A DNA stretch of 64,000 nt. It comes from Brachypodium distachyon. Lineage: Eukaryota; Streptophyta; Magnoliopsida; Poales; Poaceae. The position numbers and the translations under genes were made by a program. Positions 15,001-25,401 of this stretch are shown one piece after another. The notes beneath the pieces are model-generated. The model did not search any database, was not told the DNA's origin, and saw only the letters and a list, made by a program, of their open reading frames with translations. The stretch lies in NCBI RefSeq assembly GCF_000005505.3, contig NC_016131.3, positions 34,525,001 through 34,589,000 on the forward strand, given 5' to 3'. Each line of letters starts with the position of its first letter. Position 1 is the first letter of the stretch.

Positions 15001-18000
15001 TTGTCCTAAAAAATATTATGTCTACCACTTAATGCATGACATTTATTTTGTAGGGCAACTTGCACTACCCGGTTTGAGAACGTCAATGATCTGTCCCCTG
15101 GATCAGAGGTTAAGGTATTTTCTTCTCATTTTATGAGTGTTTACTTTCTGCCTGAAAATTTTGACTTGATGCAGTCTACTAGTAGGAGCCACAGCTCACC
15201 ATTTTTGCAGTTTCTAAAAGAAACTTGTTTTGGTGTGAATGTTAGTGAATGTTAATGTTGTTACCTTCATACAACATTTCTATTATAAACTTTGGGCCTG
15301 GGGTGGTGTGTGTGTGTGCTATAAGATGTTATGTTATACCAGAGCTGAAATAATATTTTATGTTCTATCCAAGATACCTACCACCTTTTATGGTTTTAGA
15401 ATTAAGGAAAATTACACGCCATGTTGTTGGCAGCAAGCATCGAGCACCGAAATGAGTAGAACTTGTTTCTACTGCAGTGTAGAAATGAAGTTAGTTTCTT
15501 GATTGCCTTGGCTGTTTTATATTTAGCCTTTTACCAATTTCTATAAATTTATTTTCTATGCGATGGAGTAACATGAGGTTTTATCCAATTACATATTTTC
15601 CCGTTGGAGCCTTTCCTACATTTATTTCTTTGAAGAAAAGAGTAACATGATGTCCTTTGTAGGGTTATGTGAAGAACGTGAATGCCAAAGGTTGTTTCAT
15701 TATGCTTTCTCGAATGATCGAGGCTAGGATTATTTTGTCAAATTTGTCAGATGAGTATGTCGAAAATCCTCAGAAGGATTTCTCGGTTGGAATGCTTGTA
15801 CACGGAAGGTTAGATCTTGCAATTCATAAATGGACATCAACTACAAACATTTTCTCTCATGTAATGGAAAATTCCTGCAGGGTCTTGTCTGCAGAACCAC
15901 TATCAGGGAAAGTTGAAGTATCACTTAGGAAGGGCACAGGTAGCAAATCACAGAAGTCGGATGGCATTAGTTACAGTGATCTGCATGTTGGGGACATCAT
16001 TGATGGTCAAGTTAAACGGGTTGAATCCTATGGATTATTTGTGACAATCCAGAGCAGTGAACTGGTATCCTTTTGTCCTCTTTAGATTCTGCAAGTGTTT
16101 TCATTAACTGGTATGTCATGTAGATCATCCCTTTGTAGGTGGGCTTGTGTCATGTATCAGAACTTTCTGATGAGCCAGTTCTTGATATTAACTCTTGCTA
16201 CAAAGCTGGTGATATGGTTAAAGCCAAGATTTTGAAGGCAAGTTTTATTTATGGTCAGATTGGTCTTTTGCCACTTTATGTGTGTTAAAATTCCACTTCC
16301 TCTTCTCTACATTCAGATTGACGAGGAACGGCGCCGAGTGTCCCTTGGCATGAAGAAATCTTATTTTGTCTCTGGTCTGACTGATGGTATAAATGACGAC
16401 GACGATGATGATGAAAGGGTTCCTATGGACATCAATCATGTCCCTGAGATGTCTAGTGATTTGAACAGCGCCTTAGTTGTTCCAGAGCCAGAACCCAGGG
16501 CTTCTGTGTTGCCACTTCAAGTCTCCTTGGATGAATATGAAGGTTCTGACCAAGATAGTGATGATAAAGGTCCTAAAATTGCTAATGGAACTGGATCAAT
16601 TGTTCAAAAGAGCGATAAACGGTTGAAGGAGAAGGCGAGGAAACAAAGGTTTTCACACATTTTATTCTCCTTGTACCTTCAACAGTGGCATTAGACTCTT
16701 TACATCGTGTATATTTTTCAGGGAACTAGATATCAGTGCCTTGGAGGAAAGGGCTTTACAGAAAGATATACCAAAAACTCCAGATGAATTTGAGAAGTTG
16801 GTCCGGAGCTCTCCAAACAGTAGCTTTGTCTGGATAAACTATATGGCATTTTTGTTAGACCTTGCAGATGTTGAGAAAGCACGTTCAGTAGCTGAAAGGT
16901 ACATCTGCTGTATATGGATCCTTGTTTTCTGCTAATTTTTTTAACTGGTGGTAGGAAGCTGTCACTTCAAAAGTTTCCATGAGAATTTCCATTCATATTA
17001 ATCTCTTTAGCAAAGAGATCTGGATATTTTATATTGTCAAGTTCAAGCCTGTCGCACACAATCTTATCGTAATACAGTTGTCCCTTGTGTTTATTAGGGC
17101 TTTGAGAACAATAAACATGCGAGAAGAGGAGGAGAAACTCAATGTATGGGTAGCATACTTTAATCTTGAAAATGAATATGGTTGTCCACGGGAGGTGAGT
17201 TTAGATGACAGTATTAGGCTTCTCTCTGTTGTCCCGGTCAAGGATACTGATTTGTTGTATGTATACTAGGATGCTGTCAAGAAAATATTCCAGAGAGCCA
17301 TGCAGTATTGTGATCCCAAAAAGGTGCACTTGGCTCTTCTTGGAATGTATGAGAGAACTGACCAGCACGAACTGGCAGATGAACTTTTCGATAGAATGAC
17401 CAAAAGATTCAAGACTTCATGCAAGGTTAGTAGCTCAGTCTCCTGCTTATTTTAGGATCAAATTTCTGACTTACACTATGCAATTGTAGATCTGGTTGCG
17501 CCGCATTCAATTTTCTCTCAAGCAAGGCAGGGATGTTGAATACATCAAATCCATCATAAACCGTGCGCTTCTAAGTCTGCCACAGAGCAAGCGTATTAAA
17601 TTTCTCTCACAGACTGCTATCCTGGAGTTCAAGTGTGGGGTGCCTGAGGAAGGGAGATCCAGATTTGAGCTTATCTTAAGGGAGTATCCAAAAAGAACAG
17701 ATCTTTGGAGTGTTTACCTTGACCAAGTATGCAATTGTAAATTGTCACCCTTTTTCTGTTTATCGGTCACCTGATATAGTTTTATTGACAACAAGCATTA
17801 TCTTTTGTAGGAAATTCGCCTTGGTGACACGGACGTTATACGGGCATTATTTGATAGAGTGACATGCCTTAGTCTTCCTCCAAAAAAGATGAAGGTTTGG
17901 CCCATTTGCCGTGTATTCTTACTACTACCTCCGATCCTAAATTGTTGTTGAAATATTACATGTATCTATACGCTTTTTAATAATAGATACATCCATATTT

Positions 18001-18565
18001 GGACATATTTGAGACAATAATTTAGGATCGGAGGGAGTAGTATATTAACAACAAATGCATGCATAAAATTCAGTCAGAGATATTGTTGTCACGTACACTC
18101 AGTCTCTGAGTGTACTTGATTCCAAAGTAGTAAACTCCATACTTCACCCATTTAATTGTTATTTATTTCTTTGTAGCTGAAATCGTATGGCTAACATGGC
18201 AGGGTTAGCTTGGTTAGTTGGGGTTGAGCTCAAACTTGTACCCTTACTCTTTATCTGTCCTCTTTCCCAGCATATCTCTGGCCTGTTCTCTTTTCCTGTG
18301 GGATATCCAGAATTAATGTTTAAACAGATCGTTACATTTTTACTGAGGATACCTGATATTTGCGATTCAGTATTACATGCCACCATTTTCAACAAGGGCT
18401 TTATTAGCGTTCCTTGTATTAATGCTGGTTTCTCTGTTCGATGCTCATCGTTTGCAGTTCTTGTTCAAGAAATACCTGGCATACGAGAAGTCTCAGGGCG
18501 ACAGAGAAAGAATGGAGCTTGTGATGCAGAAGGCAACGGAGTATGCTAAGATTTCACAAGCCTAA
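79..18565 (+). CDS. RRP5: rRNA biogenesis protein RRP5 homolog (S1 repeats plus HAT repeats), 5' end outside window
   Basis: Known role of the family: a large nucleolar factor needed for pre-rRNA cleavage and assembly of both ribosomal subunits. Exons placed by reading-frame continuity and GT-AG sites: 79-284, 983-1123, 1298-1474, 2596-2692, 3020-3132, 3229-3351, 3440-3511, 4189-4281, 4382-4492, 4598-4720, 6600-6788, 6898-6972, 7190-7326, 7550-7684, 9127-9266, 9411-9476, 9798-9904, 9973-10053, 10174-10248, 10334-10435, 11478-11643, 11729-11856, 12144-12227, 12314-12414, 13380-13530, 13617-13691, 13770-13920, 14093-14711, 15054-15114, 15663-15808, 15881-16064, 16139-16237, 16317-16648, 16722-16898, 17098-17194, 17270-17425, 17490-17726, 17811-17894, 18458-18565. 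Lengths sum to 5519 nt, in phase, about 1838 residues. Many S1 units show G-x-V/I plus GxxG(F/L) patterns. An acidic linker (DDDDDDE) lies near 16395. HAT repeats run from about 16740 to the TAA at 18563-18565. The first exon begins with an acceptor CAG at 76-78, so N-terminal coding is upstream. Individual splice sites are inferred. Confidence 0.93.
2316..2428. mobile_element. Stowaway-type MITE in RRP5 intron 3
   Basis: The ends are inverted repeats: TCCGTTCCATAATTCTTGTC near 2321-2340 pairs with the stretch ending GGAACGGAGGGAG near 2418-2428. TA lies on both outer sides, as expected for Tc1/mariner-type Stowaway MITEs. The left end has lost about 3 bp relative to the right. The element lies wholly within the intron and does not touch splice sites. 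Confidence 0.8.
5469..6308 (-). mobile_element. Non-autonomous Helitron in RRP5 intron 10
   Basis: Read on the minus strand the element starts TCTATAATATC (plus 6308 downward) and ends in CTAG (5469-5472). A GC hairpin (CCCGC...GCGGG, about 5480-5500) lies about 10 nt before the end. These are the three Helitron hallmarks: 5' TC, 3' hairpin and 3' CTRR. The host base is A at 5468 and T at 6309, fitting insertion into an AT dinucleotide. It is 840 bp, AT-rich, without coding capacity, and encodes no Rep/helicase, so it must have been moved in trans. The intron around it is the longest of RRP5 (4721-6599). Confidence 0.78.
6028..6295. repeat. Degenerate tandem repeats inside the Helitron
   Basis: The phrases GCATGTTGAGCTTGCAAACA and CTTAGTGG..ATCAACTT..TGATG recur about four to five times with indels (for example near 6030, 6079, 6137, 6203 and 6248). 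The period is roughly 50-65 bp. Such arrays near Helitron 5' ends are common. They end just before the TC terminus (plus 6308). Confidence 0.6.
7990..8560. other. Purine-rich insert in RRP5 intron 14
   Basis: The intron 7685-9126 is long, and this part is much more GC/purine-rich than its neighbours. Loosely repeated GGAGGAAGA/GGAAGAA blocks occur between 8230 and 8400, and GGGATAC phrases between 8100 and 8225. Open frames exist on both strands but match no family I recognise. It is probably a decayed transposon. Confidence 0.3.
8597..8749. repeat. Possible small TIR element in RRP5 intron 14
   Basis: ACTGCTACGCGTACGATA at about 8597 is roughly the inverse complement of the stretch ending CGTACGACTATCATACACAG at about 8745. 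The match is imperfect and no clear target duplication is seen. It could be a decayed MITE. Confidence 0.35.
10436..11477. other. RRP5 intron 20 with a GC-rich insert of unknown origin
   Basis: The first and last parts are ordinary AT-rich intron. From about 10680 to 11300 the base composition rises and C/G runs appear (10724-10740, 11215-11260). I see no terminal repeats or family motifs. The donor at 10436 is GTCATC, weaker than others in the gene, but the reading frame across it is continuous. Confidence 0.35.
12716..12801. mobile_element. Stowaway-type MITE in RRP5 intron 24
   Basis: The 5' end CTCCGATCCTAAATTCTTGT is mirrored by the 3' end CAATTAGGATCTGAGGGAG, with TA at each edge. It is about 85 bp with a short central loop. 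It lies in the intron between exons 12314-12414 and 13380-13530. Confidence 0.8.
16231..16245 (+). other. GC-AG intron donor in RRP5
   Basis: The reading frame requires exon 16139-16237 to join exon 16317. The first intron bases are GCAAGT, not GT. AG|GCAAGT is the strong consensus of the rare GC-AG class, and the acceptor is a normal TTCAG at 16312-16316. The joined frame reads ...[15 protein letters not shown]..., a typical S1 end, so the site is well supported. Confidence 0.8.
17921..18040. mobile_element. Stowaway-type MITE in the last RRP5 intron
   Basis: The left end CTACCTCCGATCCTAAATTG pairs with the right end TTTAGGATCGGAGGGAGTAG. The interior contains the inverted pair ATGTATCTA/TAGATACAT, also seen in the MITE at 2316-2428, so both belong to one subfamily. 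Confidence 0.82.
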
Positions 18566-18913
18566 TGTACGATCTATGCACAAGTGTCTGCTGCTTCGCG
18601 ATCACGGATGGTGATTCTGTGACTAGGTCTCTGGTCGAACTCACCTGAATTGCTGCTTGATGAGAGGACCACAATTTTGTTCGGTGTTAGTGTTAGCGGG
18701 GAAGAAACTTTGTAGAATACTCGTAAACTTTAGCTTGTATGCCTTGCGGCATGTCTTTGCCAATTTTTAGTGTTGTGTAAACCTGAGTCAGAAAGAACGT
18801 TTCTTGTTCTAGTGGAAATTTGCAAAGATGGTTCACTTTCCTTAGTTTTTTTTTTTCGAACTTATATCTACTAGTTATCTACTACCATGTGTCGAAAAAC
18901 TGAGAACGGAGAT
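18566..18913 (+). other. RRP5 3' untranslated and flanking region
   Basis: No open frame follows the stop at 18563-18565. The stretch is ordinary AT-rich 3' flank with T-rich blocks (18845-18860). I see no unambiguous AATAAA signal, so the polyadenylation site is not assigned. Confidence 0.5.
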
Positions 18914-19084
18914 CAGTGTGAGAAAACATGCAACTTAGTATTTTCACAGGGGCATAGCCCAAGTATATATACTACATGTGTGACAAATAAGCAGAAATTC
19001 AGTGTGAGAAAATGTGCAACTTGTTTCTCCACAGGGGCATAGACCAAATATATATTCTACCTGTGTGACAAATATGCAGAAATT
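18914..19084. repeat. Two-copy tandem duplication, unit about 86 bp
   Basis: Copy one is 18914-18999 and copy two is 19000-19084. Both begin CAGTGTGAGAAAA and end GCAGAAATT, with about 85% identity by eye. It lies directly downstream of RRP5 and has no coding content. Confidence 0.85.
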
Positions 19085-19603
<519 letters not shown>

Positions 19604-19941
19604 TCAAAAAAGAGAAATGGTTAAGGATACAATCAACCAAGAAATTCTTACTTCTAAGCTCTATTGGGGAGAAGTAACTAAAAAGTAGTTTCATACATTG
19701 GAGGTCCAATTGACGAAGGCCACTGATACTATTCTATGCGTTTTCTGGAGAGCAACAACGGAAATAAAATAGGTGAACCTGGATACATGATATGGGAGGG
19801 AAAGGATAGCTTTTCTTAACGGGGGTTAGTAAGAACTCTCTTATCCCACTTGGAAGGATACCATCCTTGTAACATAACTATCCATGACTGTTTTTGTCTC
19901 TAGCATGACCACTTGATAAAATGTGGAGGCAAGTAGGGAAA

Positions 19942-20055
19942 ATGGCCGATACTACTGGAAGAATTCCTCTTTGGCTGATAGGTACGGTAACTGGTATTCC
20001 TGTGATTGGTTTAGTAGGTGTTTTCTTTTATGTAGTTCTTTCTACCACACTTTAG
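19942..20055 (+). pseudogene. psbJ: psbJ fragment (photosystem II subunit J)
   Basis: The ATG at 19942 begins [20 protein letters not shown], continuing through VFFY. This matches the first 30 of about 40 residues of plastid PsbJ. After 20031 the frame runs into eight unrelated codons and a TAG at 20053-20055, losing the conserved GSYSGLGSSL end. It is a broken plastid copy. Confidence 0.83.
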
Positions 20056-20611
20056 AGTCTTTTCTTTCTATTATATTAGCTTTGAATCTATATAGAATAG
20101 ATTAGTGCATTGAAATAGTAGTCTAATTCAATTTCTTTTTTCATTGCATCCACTTAATTTCAATTAAGTCAAAATAAAAAAATCGAAGACAATTCTTGAC
20201 CAAAGAATCCATGGAGGGAGAAAATAATAATATTAAGAATAGACTATATATAGTAAAAATGTATATAGTAAAATATAGTAAATGACAAAAGGCGAGACTC
20301 TACTAGTCTTCACTCTTGTGGTTTCCTCGGTTTCTGTTTTCTTATTCGGGATCTTGCTTTTCATGATTCTCATCTCTGCAACTCACGATTTCAGCGAGAG
20401 AACCAAATCCAAGTTGGCGAAGATCATGGAATTCATATTAATCATTGAAGAAATGAAAAAGGGATTAAATAAATAAAATCCAAGTCTTAAATGAAAGGAT
20501 CCGGTTGGAATCTTGAAGTATGGTAGAAAGAACTACATATAGTTTTTTCTACAACACTTTAGAGTCTTTTCTTTCTATTATATTAGCTGTGAATCTATAT
20601 AGAATAGATTG
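20029..20611. repeat. Dispersed direct repeat, about 70 bp, within the NUPT
   Basis: The stretch 20029-20103 recurs at about 20538-20610. Both contain ACTTTAGAGTCTTTTCTTTC and ATCTATATAGAATAGATT with few differences. The first copy begins exactly where psbJ similarity ends (20031), so recombination at this repeat may have made the psbJ junction. Confidence 0.7.
20282..20476 (+). pseudogene. Fragment resembling a grass plastid unidentified ORF
   Basis: This 64-codon frame begins MTKGETLLVFTLVVSSVSVF and has two hydrophobic stretches. From memory it resembles the start of an uncharacterised ORF of about 250 codons annotated in grass plastomes. After KIM the sequence diverges and ends early. 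It is probably a truncated plastid copy. The match is from recall only. Confidence 0.5.
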
Positions 20612-20902
20612 TCGAAGATAGAAGAGCCCAGATTCCAAATGAAGAAACGAATATATTTAACATTTCCATACGATTCGTGCTAATATTGGCATTCTCGGGT
20701 CCATGGAATGGAAGAGATAATGAAATTAACAAGGCCTTGAGCTTCTACTTTCGTTTAGAATTTAGGCATTATTTTCATGAAAAAGGCGTAGAAGTAGTTA
20801 GGGTTCTTCTTCTTCAATTTATCCCTGCGATTTATCCTCAATTTCATCACGTAGACCAAATCGATCCCCAAATTCCCCATTGGATCTCCACGGTCTTTAC
20901 AT

Positions 20903-20914
20903 TGGTATCAGAGC
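20903..20914 (+). other. Primer-binding site of gypsy element 1
   Basis: TGGTATCAGAGC is the complement of the 3' end of initiator Met-tRNA, the usual primer site of plant LTR elements. It follows ...TTTACA by one base, so the LTR ends at about 20901. Confidence 0.8.
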
Positions 20915-21193
20915 AGTCGATCTGCTGGTGGCGAATCGAATTGTGGAGGCTGGGAGGTTGGGATCTCTCGTAAAATCCCACCTTCTCACGGCGGCGGAGT
21001 TGTTCATCGTTCGGTGGCGGCGGCACTGTTCGCGTGCAGTTCTGTGACAGGTGATAGGTGCCGAATCCTCACAGATCTCAGTGGCAAACCCCTATTTCCT
21101 AACAGGATCCGTGCATATTGATGGTGATTCGGGCTACATCGAGGGCCTTGGGTTGGCGCTGCTGTAAAGTCCCCGAGTACTTTGAGTAGTCTA

Positions 21194-21641
21194 TGTTAGC
21201 TTCTTTAGAATCATCTAGGTGTAGAACTACATGGTAGTGGTCTTTTCTGTGAATGGGATTTTGTTCGGGTACGGGGATTGAGAGAGAGAGAGAGAAGGAG
21301 GAGGAGGAGGAGGAGTACCTTCTCCTTGCGACGACGAACTTGAGGGTGCGGCCATGTCGACGGCGGCGAGCGACGGTGTGGGAGAGTTGGTGACGGCGGG
21401 GTCGGCGGTAGCTTCCCGTTACTCCTGCGCAAACCCTAGATCGGTAGGGGTGTTCGGTGGGGTGTGCGGCACTGCGACCAACCTTGTGTTGCGTGCCGCC
21501 GGCCCCCACCTCTTAATATAGCATAGTGTAACAGGGGCCCGCCAACCATATTGGGTTGGGCGCCCCCGATCAGGGCGCATTAGATCTAAGGGCCCGATGG
21601 GCGGTTGGGCCCACGCGGGTGGAGATGAGATCATCCTAACA
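21194..21641 (-). mobile_element. Solo LTR of a copia-type element
   Basis: The 448-bp unit begins TGTTAG and ends CTAACA, and is flanked on both sides by GTCTA (21189-21193 and 21642-21646). Internal sequence matches the LTR at 24333-24757, including GCCCGCCAACCATA and GGGTTGGGCGCCCCCGATC. Because its own flanks match each other, it is a solo LTR in the gypsy leader, not the 3' LTR of the neighbouring copia fragment. It contains GA and GGA microsatellites (21278-21315). The orientation is taken from the related LTR. Confidence 0.82.
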
Positions 21642-21718
21642 GTCTACGGTGTTGAGTGCAGAATCGAGCTAAGGGGACGAGCAATTGGGCAATTGCTTGG
21701 ACATCCTTGGTTTTGATG

Positions 21719-21829
21719 ATGACGGGTCCTGATACCCGCACGAAGGCCCAGGTGGCGGTAGAAAAATCGGAAGCAAAGATGATGGATATTCGTTCTGATA
21801 GCCTGGACCTGAAGAGTTTGAAATTATAG
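21719..21829 (+). pseudogene. gag N-terminus of gypsy element 1
   Basis: The frame starts at the ATG 21719-21721 (MTGPDTRTKAQVAVEKSE...) and ends at a TAG after 36 codons. This charged start is typical of plant gypsy gag proteins. The rest of gag is absent because the copia fragment follows at 21837. Confidence 0.5.
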
Positions 21830-21836
21830 GTGAATG

Positions 21837-22715
21837 CTATCCATTTAGAAATGTCGTCTTTACATCCATCTGAGGTAGTTCTAAATCAAAATGCACCACT
21901 AGTGCCATTATGATCCTGAAGGAATTCTTGCATGAGACTGGTGAAAATGTCTCATTGTAATATATTTCTTCTCTTTGTGTAAATCCTTTTGCTACGAGTC
22001 GTGCTTTGTATTTTTCTATATTCACTCTACAGTCATATATGGTTTTGTAGACCCATTTACAGTCTACCGTTTTGGCTCCTTTAGGAATTTCCTCTAAGTT
22101 CCAAACTTCGTTGGAACTCATCGATTTCATCTCATCTTCCATGGCCTCCAGCCACTTCGATGAGTGAGGGCTACTCATGGCTTGTTCATATGAAGTGGGA
22201 TCATTCTCCATATGAACTCTTTCTGTATTATAAACTTTATAATCTTTAGGAATAGCTGATCTTTTAACTCTTTGAGACCTTCTAGAGGCCTCAATTTCTG
22301 GCACGTTCCGTGTCTCTACATGTGGCGCATCTTCAGGAGGTGGCTGCTGCAGTTCCCTTTCATGTGCAACAATGGGTTGAGTCGGCTCCTGACGGACAGG
22401 TTCCGGACTTTCACTCATTGTTGCCATGTGTGGAGTTGCAACAGGTGTGGCCACCACAATCTCAGGGATTGTTGGTGCGGCAACAACAGGTAGTGAAAAG
22501 AATGGCTCCTGAGTCATCGAATTAGGTGCATGCACCCTCTTCTCCTCAAGAACAACTTTTTGAGCTACCGTGCTCTCCCTCATCATTTCGTCCTCTAAGA
22601 AGACGGCATGTCTTGTTTCTACAAACTTTGTATATCTGTTTGGACAGTAGAAACGAAAACCTTTTGATCTTTCCGGATAGCCAGTGAAATTGCAACTTAC
22701 TGTCTTGGTATCCAA
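21837..22715 (-). pseudogene. copia integrase tail and N-terminal reverse transcriptase fragment
   Basis: The 292-codon minus frame includes the capping motif F..YP..SKG.RFY, a long Pro/Glu linker, then RT starting W..AM..E..S...N.VW.L and continuing through VAKGFTQ to DVKTTFLNG. The frame ends there, before the YVDD catalytic motif, so RT is inactive. Confidence 0.88.
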
Positions 22716-22987
22716 TTTGCAATATTTGGGTTAAACACTTTGGCCTCAGCAGAGCTCCCCCACACCCGCAGGTGTTGTAGAGAGGGCACTCTACCTGTCC
22801 ATAGCTCGTACGGTGTTTTGGGCACCGACTTGCTTGTCACTCTATTGAGAATGTGAATGGCGGTTTTTAATGCCTCCATCCACAATTCCAATGGTAAGGT
22901 GGAATAACTCATTATACTGCGCACCATGTCCATAAGAGTACGGTTACGCCTTTCACCTACTCCATTTTGCTGAGGCTCGCCCGGCAT
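22697..22987 (-). pseudogene. copia integrase C-terminal fragment
   Basis: [20 protein letters not shown] is the conserved integrase segment containing the catalytic Glu region (PQQNG..ERRNR). It is followed by the RVWGS and KVFNP parts of the C-terminal region. The catalytic core upstream is missing and the frame shifts near 22710 into the next fragment. Confidence 0.85.
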
Positions 22988-23445
22988 TGAATATTGGGCA
23001 ACTATTCCAGTCTCCTGTAGGAACCTTGCAAAAGGTCCAGGGACTTGGCCGTATGGGGTGTTCCGACCGTAGTACTCCCGCCCCCACGGTCGGATCTTAC
23101 TATCTTTATCTTTTTATGATGCTAATTTTCAATTTCAGCCTTGAATATTTTAAATTTATCCAACGCTTCTGATCTTCTTTTTATTGGATAAATATAACCA
23201 TAATGGGAGTAGTCGTCTGTGAATGTTATGAACGAATCATAACCATCCATGCTTTTCACAGGAAATGGTCCACAACGTTAGTGTGAATAATTTCTAGTGT
23301 GCTGGTGCTTCGTGTTGCACCCTTTTTGATTTCCTTTACATACTTTCCTTTAACGCAATCTATGCATTGCTCTATGTCTGAGAACTCTAATGGAGGAAGA
23401 ATTTCGGTTTTAACAAGTCTTTCTATCCGCCCCTCGAAATATGGC

Positions 23446-23970
23446 CTAAACGACAGTGCCTTGATTGAAGTTCTTTTTCTTGTTATCCTTCACATAGTTC
23501 AGTGAACCACCATATGAGGATTTAATTCTGTCCTGTTCTTGCACACACATGGCTATTGTTTTTTCAATATCCCACCGCTCTGGCTGCATGTTGTAGTTGA
23601 CAACAAATGTGTCAAACTCTTTTGGCAGCGAAGCCATAACCAGATGAACAAGCATTGCAGGCTTGATCTCTAGATCAGCATCCATGGGTTTCAGCTTAGC
23701 TGCCATGTTGCTCATCCCGAGGATATGCTCTATTATGCCATGTCCTCCTCCAGTGTACTTTTCTTTCACCAGTTGCTTTTGCAGCTGGGTAGCATATATG
23801 TTTGAAGAGCCAGTGAACTGGCTCTTTATCTTTTCAAGATATTCCCCTACGGAAGCACACTCTGCAATTGAGCCCACAATAGCGTGCTCAATTGTGTTTT
23901 TTATGAAAGCCATGATCTTTTCTTTTCTACCATCAAAGCCGCGCCGCCGTTCCTTCTCCTCCCCCGCCTC
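23446..23970 (-). pseudogene. copia gag fragment (UBN2 type)
   Basis: The minus frame from the ATG at 23911-23913 gives 155 codons typical of copia gag (…[17 protein letters not shown]… and …[18 protein letters not shown]…). The frame upstream of this ATG probably belongs to the same protein. It ends in a stop before any CCHC zinc knuckle. Role in the element: particle formation. Confidence 0.8.
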
Positions 23971-24318
23971 CCTTTTGTTCCTTTTTATCCTTTTTCTCTT
24001 TACTTTCCCGGCGAACTAACCGGCATGGAGGGCGTGGTGTAGCTTTTCGCGGCGGCGGCCTTGGCCTCTTGCCGGCGCACGCGTGCACCCGAAGGTGCGC
24101 GCGTCGCCGTCAAGCGGTCAACGGCGCCAATGTTTTCCCGGCGTGGACCCACCTTGACGACGACCGGCGGCGCCGAGGTGACGGCGACCGGTGGCAGCCG
24201 CAGGCACCACCACACGGGTAAGGTCTTCTTTTCTCTTTTAGGGTTAGGGTTTGCCTTTTTTGATTTCTTTCTTTTTTTTCTTTCTTTTTCTATCCCGACG
24301 GATCTACGATTCTAACCT

Positions 24319-24330
24319 TGCTGTGATACC
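24319..24330 (-). other. Primer-binding site of copia element 1
   Basis: On the minus strand, TGGTATCACAGC follows the LTR end by two bases. It is a one-mismatch version of the Met-tRNA primer site TGGTATCAGAGC. Confidence 0.75.
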
Positions 24331-24332
24331 AA

Positions 24333-24757
24333 TGTTAGAACTATGGGAACAACTAGATGTAGATCGGTACGGGTAGATAGCCTTACTGTGATACGGCATG
24401 GCATTCGGGTATGGGGCTAGAGAGAGAGAGAGAGAGAAGAATAGAGGGATGTGTACCTTCGCCTTGGGACGACGAGGAGCTTGATGGAGCGGCCATGTCG
24501 ACAGCGAAGGCGAGCGGCGGCAGCGGCGAGCTTCTTGTCGCTTCTGAGCAGAACCCTAGATCAGTAGGGGTTGTCGGTGGGTGGTTTTGGCTACGCAGTT
24601 GAACCTCGTAACTCGTGCCCCGGCCCTCTCACTTCTTTATATTGCGCAGCGCGACAGGGGCCCGCCAACCATAGTGGGTTGGGCGCCCCCGATCTGGGCA
24701 CGTTAGATCTAGGGCCCGGTGGGCCGTTGGGCCCACACGGTGGAGATCACCCTAACA
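24333..24757 (-). repeat. 5' LTR of copia element 1
   Basis: It runs TGTTAG...CTAACA in plus orientation, 425 bp, and aligns with the solo LTR at 21194-21641. A GA microsatellite lies at 24419-24438. The internal side abuts the primer site complement at 24319-24330. Confidence 0.82.
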
Positions 24758-25401
24758 GCCTGGACTTGCCCAAAGGCATTTTGGTGATTACTAAGAATGG
24801 TACATCTATCACTTTTGTGGATTATACTAACCATCAAAGTGATTTTTCATCTCTGCTGCTAAATTGTCCAAGTACCTGAAAAAGGGAGCAATCGGTATGT
24901 TCTGCAAATTAGAGACATGTCTGAAATAGAGGAGAAGCCAGTTCCTTGTATCGTTCCTAATAATCAGTCCCTATACGGATGTATTTCAGGCACATGATGG
25001 ACTTCCTCCATCCATGGCTTGTGATCATCACATCCCTCTTGTCTCTGGAGCTTTCACCTCCTAATTTACGGCCTTATAGAGTGCCCCATTATCAAGAAGG
25101 CAGCCATGGAAGAGATTATCAAGGACATGCTTACCAAAGAGGAAATATGGCCTAGCCTCAGCCCATTTTCTTCCCTAGTTGTTATGATTAGAAAGAGAGA
25201 CGACAGTTGGCGTCTCTGTGTGGATTACAGACAGCTTAATAATCTTACTATTAAAAACAAATTCCCAATGACAGTCATTGAAGATTTATTAGATGAGTTA
25301 CATGGGGCCACTGTATTCACTAAATTGGATTTACGATCAGGGTATCCTCAGATAAGGATGTTTTCTGATGACATACCTAAAACGGATTTCAAAACTCATT
25401 T
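24758..25401 (+). pseudogene. gypsy element 1 pol fragment (protease side to first part of RT)
   Basis: Several frames with stops. The clearest, 25106-25401, reads MEEIIKDMLTKEEIWPSLSP, then RLCVDYRQLNN and TKLDLRSGYPQIR, which are classic gypsy RT blocks 1-3. It is cut at TDFKTHF by the LINE at 25402. Confidence 0.87.

Larger units (their letters stand above)
21837..24757 (-). mobile_element. Truncated Ty1/copia retrotransposon 1
   Basis: Minus-strand order is 5' LTR (24757-24333), primer site, gag, integrase C-half, then the start of reverse transcriptase. It stops at 21837, inside RT, so the rest of RT, RNase H and the 3' LTR are gone. Part of the interior between gag and integrase (zinc knuckle, protease, integrase core) is also missing. 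The family matches the solo LTR nearby. Confidence 0.85.

Noticed and set aside
18061..18110. Possible hairpin ACACTCAGTCTCTGAGTGT near the last RRP5 intron
   Set aside because: It is a short chance palindrome inside an intron, not linked to any known element or RNA.
21194..24757. Reading the two copia LTRs as the pair of one full element
   Set aside because: The left LTR has its own GTCTA duplication on both sides, and the copia interior ends at 21837, separated from it by gypsy sequence.
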